Assembly: GCF_042675965.1 (NCBI RefSeq)
Contig: NZ_JBHTKJ010000066.1
Span: 1-63,165 of the forward strand
DNA from: Virgibacillus_R byunsanensis
Lineage (GTDB): Bacteria > Bacillota > Bacilli > Bacillales > Amphibacillaceae
Reading direction: 5' to 3'
DNA length: 63,165 bases
The notes below the pieces were generated by a model. The model did no database searches, was not told the DNA's origin, and saw only the letters and a program-made list of their open reading frames with translations. Made by a program: the position numbers and the translations under genes. This document shows positions 43,953-51,988 of this stretch, piece after piece. Each line of letters starts with the position of its first letter. The stretch's first letter is position 1.

Positions 43953-44036
43953 TTTGTTTCCTCCTAACAGACAAACCCTCATACATGTATTTTAGCATTA
44001 AACTTATAAAAGTTTCTATATAAAATCATTAATTGA

Positions 44037-44381
44037 TTATTTTTTTTTAAGTAGTCTTTCTTTATATAATAAATGTATTAAACTCTTTTTAATTTGATGA
44101 AAATCCATATCTTTAGTAGGCTGACGTGCAATAATGACGATATCATATGGGAATCTTATCTCATCCTCTAATTCCTGAAAAGACTGACGCAAATATCGTT
44201 TGATTCGATTTCTAGTAACTGCATTACCGATTTTTTTACCAACTGAAAGCCCAATTCGAAAATGTGTTTGTTCTGGTTCTCGAACATAATAAATGACAAG
44301 CTGCCTATTAGCAAATGTTTTCCCATTTTTGAATACATATTGAAAAGCTTCATTTTTCTTAATACGAAATTCCTTTTTCAT
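44037..44381 (-). CDS. rnpA: Ribonuclease P protein component
   Basis: RnpA (114 aa) is the basic subunit that helps RNase P RNA cut tRNA precursors. The N-terminus KKEFRIKKNEAFQYVFKNGK and the RNR motif in TRNRIKRYLRQSFQE are diagnostic. The ATG at 44381 is preferred because AAGGTG is 6 nt upstream; GTG and ATG codons at 44390 and 44387 fall in or against that site. A hairpin terminator separates it from rpmH. It is 84 bp before yidC. Confidence 0.94.
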   Translation of the reverse strand: MKKEFRIKKNEAFQYVFKNGKTFANRQLVIYYVREPEQTHFRIGLSVGKKIGNAVTRNRIKRYLRQSFQELEDEIRFPYDIVIIARQPTKDMDFHQIKKSLIHLLYKERLLKKK

Positions 44382-44495
44382 TTCCATCACCTTACGATCT
44401 AATCAGAACTTCTTATGTAAAAAATAAGCAGTGTAACTCATAACAATTCAACACGAAATAATATGAGCGACACTGCTAGTAGTCTAGAAAAAAGA

Positions 44496-44515
44496 CCACT
44501 GACATATTTCAGTGG
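44496..44515 (-). terminator. Hairpin between rpmH and rnpA
   Basis: CCACTGA (44496-44502) pairs with TCAGTGG (44509-44515) and on the minus strand is followed by TC and TTTTTT. It starts one base after the rpmH stop and precedes rnpA, so it could reduce rnpA relative to rpmH. Confidence 0.85.
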
Positions 44516-44516
44516 C

Positions 44517-44651
44517 CTATGCAGACAATACTTTTCTTCCTTTACGACGACGACGAGCTAAAACTTTACGTCCGTTTTTTGTGCTCATACGCGTACGAAA
44601 GCCGTGTACTTTTTTACGTTTACGATTATTTGGTTGAAACGTTCTTTTCAT
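44517..44651 (-). CDS. rpmH: 50S ribosomal protein L34
   Basis: L34 (44 aa) is a very basic large-subunit protein: MKRTFQPNNRKRKKVHGF, RTRMSTKNGRKVLARRRRKG and RKVLSA. The sequence is almost invariant in Firmicutes. GGGAGGTG is 8 nt upstream of the ATG. It is the first gene of the leftward rpmH-rnpA-yidC-jag run from oriC. Confidence 0.98.
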   Translation of the reverse strand: MKRTFQPNNRKRKKVHGFRTRMSTKNGRKVLARRRRKGRKVLSA

Positions 44652-44765
44652 TTATCATGCACCTCCCAAAAGGAATAAAAAATAAATTAAAATATCTATT
44701 CAATAGACAGTCTAAGTAATTATACGTAAAACATGCTCTTTCTGTCAACTCTCTATGAAAAATCG

Positions 44766-45103
44766 TTATCCACAGCCTTCCTTCATAACTTTTCACCAAA
44801 TTTTTTCTATCCACAACACATATCGACAAGATACTCACAAAATATAGTGGTGTGGATAAATATTGTCTACAACCGATAGAAATTGTGGATAAGTGTCGAA
44901 AATTCATTGCACCTTCCCTCTTTTTTTGGTATTATTATTGTGTTTTAATATGTGAACAAGTTATAAACTAAAAATAGTTACCCACAATCTGTGGATAACC
45001 TGTGGATACTTGCTAACACTCTGTTTAAATGTTTATTAACAACAGTGTGGATAACGTATATAACTTAAGTAATACATAGGTACGCCCGTGTTTTTTATCC
45101 ACA
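44766..45103. promoter_or_regulatory. oriC: oriC upstream part: nine DnaA boxes
   Basis: Perfect boxes (TTATCCACA or its complement) lie at 44766, 44851, 44884, 44990, 45046 and 45095 (each 9 bp); one-mismatch boxes at 44807 (CTATCCACA), 44978 (TTACCCACA) and 45001 (TGTGGATAC). Most middle boxes face left. This is the rpmH-dnaA half of the bipartite Bacillus origin; it also autoregulates dnaA. Confidence 0.93.
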
Positions 45104-45143
45104 CATTGCTATATTGTTTATTTTTTCTACTAGCATTTCTAGC

Positions 45144-45172
45144 TTGATATATGCTAGTTTTTAATCTATGAC
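45144..45172 (+). promoter_or_regulatory. Putative dnaA promoter
   Basis: TTGATA (45144-45149) and TATGAC (45167-45172) are 17 bp apart. The inverted repeat ACTAGCAT / ATGCTAGT (45129-45136, 45151-45158) overlaps it. Leader to the dnaA start is about 140 nt. Confidence 0.4.
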
Positions 45173-45320
45173 TTATCTTTTTGTATTATGTTAAAAACGA
45201 CATGAAAAAGATTTTCTTTCCGAAGTTTAATTGTCTAAGTGCCTTTCCATCTCCCCATTGATCAGGAAGATTGAGAGAGGCTTTTTCTATCATCTATATA
45301 CCGAAAGGGGTGAAGCTAGT

Positions 45321-46673
45321 TTGGAAAACATTGAAGAATTATGGACAGCCACATTAGAAAAAGTCGAAGAAAAAATTAGTAAACCAAGCTTTGATACGTG
45401 GCTAAAAAATACACAAGCAGAGTCTCTTGATGAAGATTCATTAATCATATCTGCTCCAAATGAATTTGCCAGAGATTGGTTAGAAGGACGTTATACCAAT
45501 TTAATTTCTGAAGTTCTGTCCGATATAACAGGTGCAAATTTAACGATTAAATTTATTATTCCAGAATCAAATACACAAGTTGATGAAATTAACGCAGCAC
45601 CTAAAACGATGTCGAATGTACAAGACAACCAAAACTCAGAATCACCAAAAACGATGTTAAATGCGAAGTATACATTTGATACGTTTGTAATTGGTTCAGG
45701 AAATCGCTTTGCTCATGCTGCTTCACTTGCTGTAGCAGAAGCACCTGCAAAAGCATATAATCCATTATTTATTTATGGGGGTGTTGGTCTAGGCAAAACA
45801 CACTTAATGCACGCAATTGGCCACTATGTTCGTGATCATAATCCCAATGCAAAAGTTGTTTATTTATCTTCAGAAAAATTTACAAATGAATTTATTAATT
45901 CCATCATGGACAATAAAGCAACTAACTTTCGCAATAAATACCGTAATGTGGATGTACTACTAATTGACGACATTCAATTTTTAGCTGGAAAAGAACAAAC
46001 ACAAGAGGAATTTTTCCATACATTTAACACATTGCATGAAGAGAGTAAACAAATAATAATTTCTAGTGACAGACCACCTAAAGAGATTCCAACTTTAGAA
46101 GATCGCTTAAGGTCACGTTTTGAATGGGGTTTAATTACCGACATAACGCCACCGGATTTGGAGACACGTATTGCTATTTTATCGAAGAAAGCTAAAGCAG
46201 AAGGATTAGATATTCCTAATGAAGTAATGCTTTATATTGCTAATCAAATTGATACGAATATTCGTGAACTAGAAGGTGCATTAATTCGTGTTGTTGCATA
46301 CTCATCATTAGTTAACCAGGATATTGATGCATCTCTAGCAGCTGATGCGTTAAAAGACATTATTCCTAGTAGCAAACCTAGAGTAATAACGATTAAAGGT
46401 ATCCAGGAAGTTATCGGTGAAAAGTACAATATTAAGTTTGAGGACTTTTTAGCTAAGAAAAGGACGAAATCTATTGCTTTTCCAAGGCAAATAGCCATGT
46501 ATCTATCAAGAGAACTGACAGATTTTTCACTTCCTAAGATAGGAGAGGAATTTGGTGGGCGTGATCATACAACTGTTATTCATGCACACGAAAAAATCTC
46601 CAAAATGATGGAAAATGATTCATCATTAGATAAAGAAATTGAAGAAATTAAAGAACAACTGAAAAGTTTTTAA
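45321..46673 (+). CDS. dnaA: Replication initiator DnaA
   Basis: DnaA (450 aa) binds the DnaA boxes and melts oriC. Domain I starts MENIEELWTATLEKVEEKISKPSFDTWL; a variable linker rich in Gln/Asn/Ser follows; the AAA+ domain III holds Walker A GGVGLGKTHL, Walker B VLLIDDIQFL and the sensor/arginine-finger region TLEDRLRSRFEWGL; domain IV contains the box-reading motif GGRDHTTVIHAHEKI. The TTG at 45321 is chosen because AAAGGGGTG is 8 nt upstream and it fits the family; a 30-codon upstream extension does not. Confidence 0.97.
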   Translation: MENIEELWTATLEKVEEKISKPSFDTWLKNTQAESLDEDSLIISAPNEFARDWLEGRYTNLISEVLSDITGANLTIKFIIPESNTQVDEINAAPKTMSNVQDNQNSESPKTMLNAKYTFDTFVIGSGNRFAHAASLAVAEAPAKAYNPLFIYGGVGLGKTHLMHAIGHYVRDHNPNAKVVYLSSEKFTNEFINSIMDNKATNFRNKYRNVDVLLIDDIQFLAGKEQTQEEFFHTFNTLHEESKQIIISSDRPPKEIPTLEDRLRSRFEWGLITDITPPDLETRIAILSKKAKAEGLDIPNEVMLYIANQIDTNIRELEGALIRVVAYSSLVNQDIDASLAADALKDIIPSSKPRVITIKGIQEVIGEKYNIKFEDFLAKKRTKSIAFPRQIAMYLSRELTDFSLPKIGEEFGGRDHTTVIHAHEKISKMMENDSSLDKEIEEIKEQLKSF

Positions 46674-46675
46674 AG

Positions 46676-46777
46676 TTATCCACCTGTGAATAGTCTGGAT
46701 AACTTGACCATACTTGTGCACAATCTATCCACAAGCTCACAAACTGGTTAATCTAACTCAAAAATGAGTTATCCACA
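46676..46777. promoter_or_regulatory. oriC: oriC downstream part: four DnaA boxes
   Basis: Boxes are at 46676-46684 (TTATCCACC), 46694-46702 (complement of TTATCCAGA), 46725-46733 (CTATCCACA) and 46769-46777 (perfect TTATCCACA). The last, perfect box is next to the unwinding element, as in B. subtilis. Confidence 0.9.
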
Positions 46778-46785
46778 TAATCACA

Positions 46786-46835
46786 GGCCCTATTACTATT
46801 ATTACTATATTTTTATATATAAAATATATATATAT
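46786..46835 (+). promoter_or_regulatory. oriC: DnaA-trio and DNA unwinding element
   Basis: A short GC-rich GGCCC (46786-46790) is followed by the triplets CTA TTA CTA TTA TTA CTA from 46790 to 46807; on the complementary strand these are 3'-GAT/AAT DnaA-trios. A pure A/T run of about 28 bp (46808-46835) comes next. This matches the box, GC patch, trio, AT-rich order defined for Bacillus oriC opening. Confidence 0.85.
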
Positions 46836-46862
46836 GTAACTTCCACTAGGAGGAAATATTTC

Positions 46863-47999
46863 ATGAAATTCATTATTCAACGTGATCAATTAATTGCAAG
46901 TGTACAAGATGTAATGAAAGCAATATCTTCCCGAACAGCTATTCCCATTTTAACTGGAATGAAAATTGAAGCTAGAAGTAACGGAATAACATTAACAGGT
47001 AGTGATTCTGATATATCAATTGAATCCCACATACCGACTGAGGAAGATGGCATTGTAAATATTGAGGATATCGAGGAAGGTAGTATTGTTTTACAAGCTA
47101 AATACTTTCCAGATATTGTTCGAAAACTACCAGAAAAAACAATTGAAATTGAATCAGATTCCAATTTAAAGGTAACCATTCGATCAGGAAAAGCAGAATT
47201 TAATTTGAATGGTCAGGACGCAGAAGAATACCCACAACTACCTAAATTACAATCGGATGATAGTTTTAAAATACCTACGGATCTTTTGAAAAGTTTAATT
47301 AAACAAACGGTGTTTGCGGTTTCAACAATGGAAACCAGACCTATTTTAACTGGTGTTAATCTAAAACTTGAAAATGGAAAACTAAATTTTACAGCAACAG
47401 ACAGCCACCGACTTGCATCACGTGAAATCCCAATCAGTGGATCTAGTAATGAGTTTCCTAGTATTGTTGTTCCTGGAAAGAGCTTAAATGAACTTTATAA
47501 AATATTAGATGATACAGAAGAAAATGTAGAAATAAGTGTTACAAATAATCAAATTTTATTCCGGACCAAACATCTTTATTTCTTATCTAGATTACTTGAT
47601 GGGAATTATCCGGAAACTTCTCGATTAATTCCGGAACAGAGTAAAACAGTTCTTCAAGTTAAAACAAAAGAATTGCTTCATACAATTGATCGTGCATCTC
47701 TTTTAGCAAAAGAAGAGCGAAACAGTGTTGTTAAGTTATCCACAATGGGCAATGAACTATTAGAAATAACAGGTAACTCTCCCGAAGTAGGACGAGTAGT
47801 AGAGGAAATTTCCGTACAATCAATAGAGGGGGAAGAACTAAAAATATCTTTCAGTTCAAAATATATGTTGGATGCTTTAAAAGCGATTGAAAATGACGAA
47901 GTGAAAATAGAATTCACAGGTGCAATGAGACCATTTATTATTCGTCCAGCAAATAATGATCCGATATTACAATTAATTCTTCCTGTAAGAACATATTAA
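46863..47999 (+). CDS. dnaN: DNA polymerase III beta sliding clamp
   Basis: DnaN (378 aa) is the ring-shaped clamp that tethers the polymerase. It has three repeated clamp domains of about 120 aa, beginning MKFIIQRDQLIASVQDVMKAIS and ending LQLILPVRTY. The ATG at 46863 follows AGGAGG by 9 nt; upstream codons belong to the AT-rich unwinding element. A DnaA box occurs inside the gene at 47736-47744. Confidence 0.97.
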   Translation: MKFIIQRDQLIASVQDVMKAISSRTAIPILTGMKIEARSNGITLTGSDSDISIESHIPTEEDGIVNIEDIEEGSIVLQAKYFPDIVRKLPEKTIEIESDSNLKVTIRSGKAEFNLNGQDAEEYPQLPKLQSDDSFKIPTDLLKSLIKQTVFAVSTMETRPILTGVNLKLENGKLNFTATDSHRLASREIPISGSSNEFPSIVVPGKSLNELYKILDDTEENVEISVTNNQILFRTKHLYFLSRLLDGNYPETSRLIPEQSKTVLQVKTKELLHTIDRASLLAKEERNSVVKLSTMGNELLEITGNSPEVGRVVEEISVQSIEGEELKISFSSKYMLDALKAIENDEVKIEFTGAMRPFIIRPANNDPILQLILPVRTY

Positions 48000-48020
48000 T
48001 AAAGATATAAGTTATAGATA

Positions 48021-48052
48021 AAAGCTCTTATCATAAAAAGGTAAGAGCTTTT
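48021..48052 (+). terminator. Terminator of dnaA-dnaN
   Basis: AAAGCTCTTA (48021-48030) pairs with TAAGAGCTTT (48042-48051), followed by a short T-rich stretch. Confidence 0.85.
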
Positions 48053-48194
48053 ATCGTCCTAATAAGCGATTTAAAGTGAATTTAAGCGTTTTAAAAACAA
48101 TTAGAGGGTCTTACCTTTCTTTAATACGAAAACTTTAGTAAAATAGATTAGAGGAACTTAGAACGATACTAAATAAAAGAATTAGGTGAGAATA

Positions 48195-48416
48195 TTGCAT
48201 GAACCTATTGAAATTGATACGGAATATATTACGTTAGGACAGTTTATCAAGCTTGCAAATATTTTCGAATCTGGAGGTATTGTCAAAGCATTTTTAAATG
48301 ATCAGGGTGTTTTAGTAAATGGTGAACGAGAGCACCGTCGTGGAAGAAAACTTTATCCTAATGATGTTGTAGAAGTTGAAAGTGCTGGTTCATATGTTGT
48401 AGCTACTAGCAAGTAG
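48195..48416 (+). CDS. yaaA: S4-domain RNA-binding protein YaaA
   Basis: YaaA (73 aa) is a small S4-like RNA-binding protein implicated in ribosome assembly in Bacillus. IEIDTEYITLGQFIKLANIFESGG and RRGRKLYPNDVVEVE are typical. The TTG at 48195 is preferred: AGGTG (48184-48188) is 6 nt upstream, and the family begins here. GTG at 48186 overlaps that site. It precedes recF in the usual order. Confidence 0.92.
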   Translation: MHEPIEIDTEYITLGQFIKLANIFESGGIVKAFLNDQGVLVNGEREHRRGRKLYPNDVVEVESAGSYVVATSK

Positions 48417-48501
48417 CAATATAAACAATTTACGTAAGGCCACGTCCAGCTCCAGTGTTATACGAACGCTTACGCTTTTGGCTTGAAAAAGAGGAATTCA
48501 C
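48417..48501. repeat. Fragment of family-3 repeat before recF
   Basis: AAGGCCACGTCCAGCTCCAG and GAACGCTTACGCTTTTGGCTTG resemble ends of the ~95-bp hairpin repeat. The recF ribosome site GAGGAA follows directly. Confidence 0.4.
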
Positions 48502-49614
48502 ATGCATATTGAACATTTAAAATTGAAAAACTATCGAAATTATCAACAATTGGATATTTCCTTTGATGATAAAATCAACGTTATTATTGGGGAAAATGCC
48601 CAGGGTAAAACGAATTTGATGGAAGCAATTTATGTTTTAGCATTTACTAAATCCCATCGTACACCTAGAGAAAAAGAACTTATTCGTTGGGATCAAGAGT
48701 ATGCTAAAATAGAAGGTAGGATCACAAAACGAAAACAAACTTTTCCACTTGAAATTGTTGTTTCAACGAAAGGTAAAAAAGCAAAATTAAACCGAATCGA
48801 ACAAAAACGGCTAAGTGATTATATTGGCGCAATGAATGTTGTCATGTTTGCACCTGAAGATTTAACGTTAGTAAAAGGACCACCACAAATCCGCAGACGT
48901 TTTATTGATATGGAGCTTGGTCAAATACAACCAAGATATATATACCATCTCGGCCAATATCAAAAAGTACTTAAACAACGGAACCATCTACTAAAGCAGA
49001 TGCAACGTAACATAAAACAAGATAGAACGATGTTAAAGGTGCTCACTGAACAATTAGTTGAACATGCGGCAACTTTATTGGAAAGACGATTTATTTTCCT
49101 GGATTTGTTACGAAAATGGGCAAGTCCGATTCATCATGGGATAAGTCGTAAGCTCGAACAACTAGAAATTATGTATGATTCTACTATTGAAGTATCAGAA
49201 GAAGTAAATAAGGAGAAAATAGAAAGTATCTATTTACATAAATTTCTTGAAATAGAAGAAAAAGAGATTGAACGTGGTACGACACTTATAGGCCCCCATC
49301 GAGATGACCTCAAATTCTATGTGAATAACAAGGATGTTCAAACATATGGATCCCAAGGCCAGCAACGAACAACGGCATTATCGGTGAAACTTGCTGAAAT
49401 TGAACTGATTTACAACGAAGTGGGTGAATACCCGGTTTTACTTCTGGATGACGTTTTAAGTGAGTTAGATGACTACAGACAATCCCATTTGTTAAACACC
49501 ATTCAAGGAAAAGTACAAACCTTTGTATCCACCACAAGTGTAGACGGAATTAATCATGAAACCTTACAACAAGCAGAACTATTTTACGTGAATGACGGAA
49601 CAGTAGATACATAA
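48502..49614 (+). CDS. recF: DNA replication and repair protein RecF
   Basis: RecF (370 aa) is an SMC-like ATPase that helps load RecA on gapped DNA. Walker A is VIIGENAQGKTNLMEA, the signature region is TYGSQGQQRTTALSVKLAEIEL, and Walker B is PVLLLDDVLSELDDYR. A coiled arm lies between. It is 16 bp before remB; both belong to the yaaA-recF-remB-gyrB unit. Confidence 0.96.
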   Translation: MHIEHLKLKNYRNYQQLDISFDDKINVIIGENAQGKTNLMEAIYVLAFTKSHRTPREKELIRWDQEYAKIEGRITKRKQTFPLEIVVSTKGKKAKLNRIEQKRLSDYIGAMNVVMFAPEDLTLVKGPPQIRRRFIDMELGQIQPRYIYHLGQYQKVLKQRNHLLKQMQRNIKQDRTMLKVLTEQLVEHAATLLERRFIFLDLLRKWASPIHHGISRKLEQLEIMYDSTIEVSEEVNKEKIESIYLHKFLEIEEKEIERGTTLIGPHRDDLKFYVNNKDVQTYGSQGQQRTTALSVKLAEIELIYNEVGEYPVLLLDDVLSELDDYRQSHLLNTIQGKVQTFVSTTSVDGINHETLQQAELFYVNDGTVDT

Positions 49615-49630
49615 ATGTGGAGGGATACGA

Positions 49631-49909
49631 ATGTTTATTCATATAGGCAATGATAATGTCGTTCAATCGAAGGATATTATCTCCATTATTGACCGTAACT
49701 TATTAACATCCTCAACCATCATGGAAGAAATGATGGTTATTGCAACTAAAAAAGACAAAGTTAACGGACCTAAAGGGGATGCAAAGTCAGTAGTTATTAC
49801 GAGAGACTACATCTATTATAGTCCTTTATCCGTTTCCACGTTAAAGAAACGAGCTAGTATGATCTCAACAATTAGTAAATTAGATGATTATTCAGACGAA
49901 ATAGAGTAA
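49631..49909 (+). CDS. remB: Extracellular matrix regulator RemB (DUF370)
   Basis: RemB (92 aa; YaaB in B. subtilis) belongs to the DUF370 family of RemA paralogues. The start MFIHIGNDNVVQSKDIISIID and the segment SVVITRDYIYYSPLS are typical. RemA is a DNA-binding activator of biofilm genes and osmoprotection in B. subtilis; RemB acts in the same pathway. It lies between recF and gyrB. Confidence 0.92.
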   Translation: MFIHIGNDNVVQSKDIISIIDRNLLTSSTIMEEMMVIATKKDKVNGPKGDAKSVVITRDYIYYSPLSVSTLKKRASMISTISKLDDYSDEIE

Positions 49910-49947
49910 GAAATCAAAACCTAAGAATAAGAAACGCGGGTGAAATT

Positions 49948-51873
49948 ATGTCAATGAATGATAAATTAGCAAATGAACAATCTTATGATGCAGAGCAAAT
50001 ACAGGTTCTTGAAGGTTTAGAAGCTGTACGGAAAAGACCAAGTATGTATATTGGAACTACTAGTGAAAAAGGGCTTCATCACTTAGTTTGGGAAATTGTT
50101 GACAACAGTATTGATGAAGCATTAGCAGGGTATTGTGATCAGATTAAAGTTGTTATTGAAAAAGATAATAGTATTACGGTTACCGATAACGGCCGAGGTA
50201 TTCCGGTGGATAAACATGAAAAAACAGGGAAGCCTGCACTGGAAGTAATTATGACAGTTCTTCACGCTGGTGGTAAATTCGGTGGTGGAGGATATAAAGT
50301 CTCTGGTGGCCTTCATGGTGTTGGTGCTTCTGTTGTTAATGCATTATCAACTAATTTGGATGTGCATGTTCATCGTGATCATAAGATATATCATTTAGGT
50401 TTCGAAAAAGGTGTACCACAAGGCGATATTGAAGTCGTTGGAGAAACAGAAATAACTGGAACGGTTACACACTTTAGACCAGATCCGGAAATTTTCACAG
50501 AATCAGTAGAATATAATTTTGAAACATTAGCACAACGTTTAAGAGAACTAGCTTTCTTAAATAAAGGGTTAAACATCTCGATTGAAGATAAACGAACAGA
50601 TGAAGAGGCAGTTAACTATTTCTACGAGGGCGGTATCAGCTCTTACGTGGAATATATTAACCGCACAAGAGAAGTATTGCACGAACCATTCTATGCTGAA
50701 GGGGAAGACCAGCAAATAACGGTAGAGGTTTCGATTCAATATAATGATGGTTTCGCAAGTAATATTTACTCATTTGCAAATAATATCCACACGTATGAAG
50801 GCGGAACACATGAATTTGGATTTAAGACTGGATTAACACGAGTTATTAATGACTATGCCCGTCGTAACAATTTATTTAAAGAAAATGACCCTAATTTAAC
50901 TGGTGATGATGTACGTGAAGGAATGACTGCAATTATTTCAGTTAAGCATCCAGATCCACAGTTTGAAGGACAGACGAAAACAAAACTTGGAAACAGTGAA
51001 GTACGTACCGTTACAGATTCAGTTTTCAGTGAAGCTTTTTCAAAATTTCTATTTGAAAATCCAACAATTGCTAAAATTGTTGTTGAAAAAGGAATTATGG
51101 CCTCCCGTGCCAGGTCTGCTGCTAAAAAGGCTCGTGAATTAACACGTAGAAAAGGTGCATTAGAGATTTCTAATTTACCAGGCAAGCTGTCAGATTGTTC
51201 ATCAAGAGATGCCAAAATTAGTGAACTTTATATTGTTGAGGGTGACTCAGCTGGTGGGTCAGCCAAGCAAGGACGTGACCGTCATTTTCAAGCTATCCTG
51301 CCATTACGCGGTAAGATATTAAACGTAGAGAAAGCACGATTAGATAAAATTTTGTCCAATAATGAAGTACGTGCCATGATTACAGCATTAGGAACAGGTA
51401 TTGCGGAGGATTTTGATATTACAAAAGCTCGTTATCATAAAGTGGTTATTATGACAGACGCAGATGTTGATGGAGCACATATTCGTACATTGCTGTTAAC
51501 ATTTTTCTATCGATATATGCGTCCATTAATTGAACATGGCTATATTTATATCGCACAGCCACCACTTTATAAAATTCAGCAAGGTAAAGCAGCTTATTAT
51601 GCTTATAACAATAAAGAAATGGAACGTATTATAGAAGAAATTCCAAAGGCTCCAAAACCAGGATTACAGCGTTATAAAGGTCTAGGGGAGATGAATGCAA
51701 CACAACTTTGGGAAACAACAATGGATCCTGATTCGCGGACATTGTTACAAGTTGAATTAGAGGATGCAATTGACGCAGACCAAATTTTTGATATTCTTAT
51801 GGGCGATAAAGTAGAACCGCGTAGAAACTTTATTGAGGAAAATGCCCAATATGTTAAGAATTTAGATGTTTAA
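49948..51873 (+). CDS. gyrB: DNA gyrase subunit B
   Basis: GyrB (641 aa) supplies the ATPase of gyrase. The GHKL domain contains EIVDNSIDEALAGYC and GGKFGGGGYKVSGGLHGVGASV; the Toprim domain has EGDSAGGSAKQGRDR and MTDADVDGAHIRTLLL. Length and motifs are normal for Firmicutes. It is separated from gyrA by a REP-like repeat hairpin. Confidence 0.98.
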   Translation: MSMNDKLANEQSYDAEQIQVLEGLEAVRKRPSMYIGTTSEKGLHHLVWEIVDNSIDEALAGYCDQIKVVIEKDNSITVTDNGRGIPVDKHEKTGKPALEVIMTVLHAGGKFGGGGYKVSGGLHGVGASVVNALSTNLDVHVHRDHKIYHLGFEKGVPQGDIEVVGETEITGTVTHFRPDPEIFTESVEYNFETLAQRLRELAFLNKGLNISIEDKRTDEEAVNYFYEGGISSYVEYINRTREVLHEPFYAEGEDQQITVEVSIQYNDGFASNIYSFANNIHTYEGGTHEFGFKTGLTRVINDYARRNNLFKENDPNLTGDDVREGMTAIISVKHPDPQFEGQTKTKLGNSEVRTVTDSVFSEAFSKFLFENPTIAKIVVEKGIMASRARSAAKKARELTRRKGALEISNLPGKLSDCSSRDAKISELYIVEGDSAGGSAKQGRDRHFQAILPLRGKILNVEKARLDKILSNNEVRAMITALGTGIAEDFDITKARYHKVVIMTDADVDGAHIRTLLLTFFYRYMRPLIEHGYIYIAQPPLYKIQQGKAAYYAYNNKEMERIIEEIPKAPKPGLQRYKGLGEMNATQLWETTMDPDSRTLLQVELEDAIDADQIFDILMGDKVEPRRNFIEENAQYVKNLDV

Positions 51874-51889
51874 AAAAGAAATAGTCTTA

Positions 51890-51922
51890 GAAAACTTGGC
51901 TTATCGCCAAGCCTTAGTTGCT
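51890..51922 (+). repeat. REP-like repeat, first hairpin, between gyrB and gyrA
   Basis: GAAAACTTGGC / GCCAAG..CCTTAGTTGC matches the first half of the copy at 6884; the second hairpin is lost. In this position the hairpin lies inside the expected gyrBA transcript. Confidence 0.75.
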
Positions 51923-51988
51923 AAAAAAGATAAAAGATTTTAAAGGTAGTCACTATTTTTAAAGATAGTGATAGGAGGTAGTAATTCA

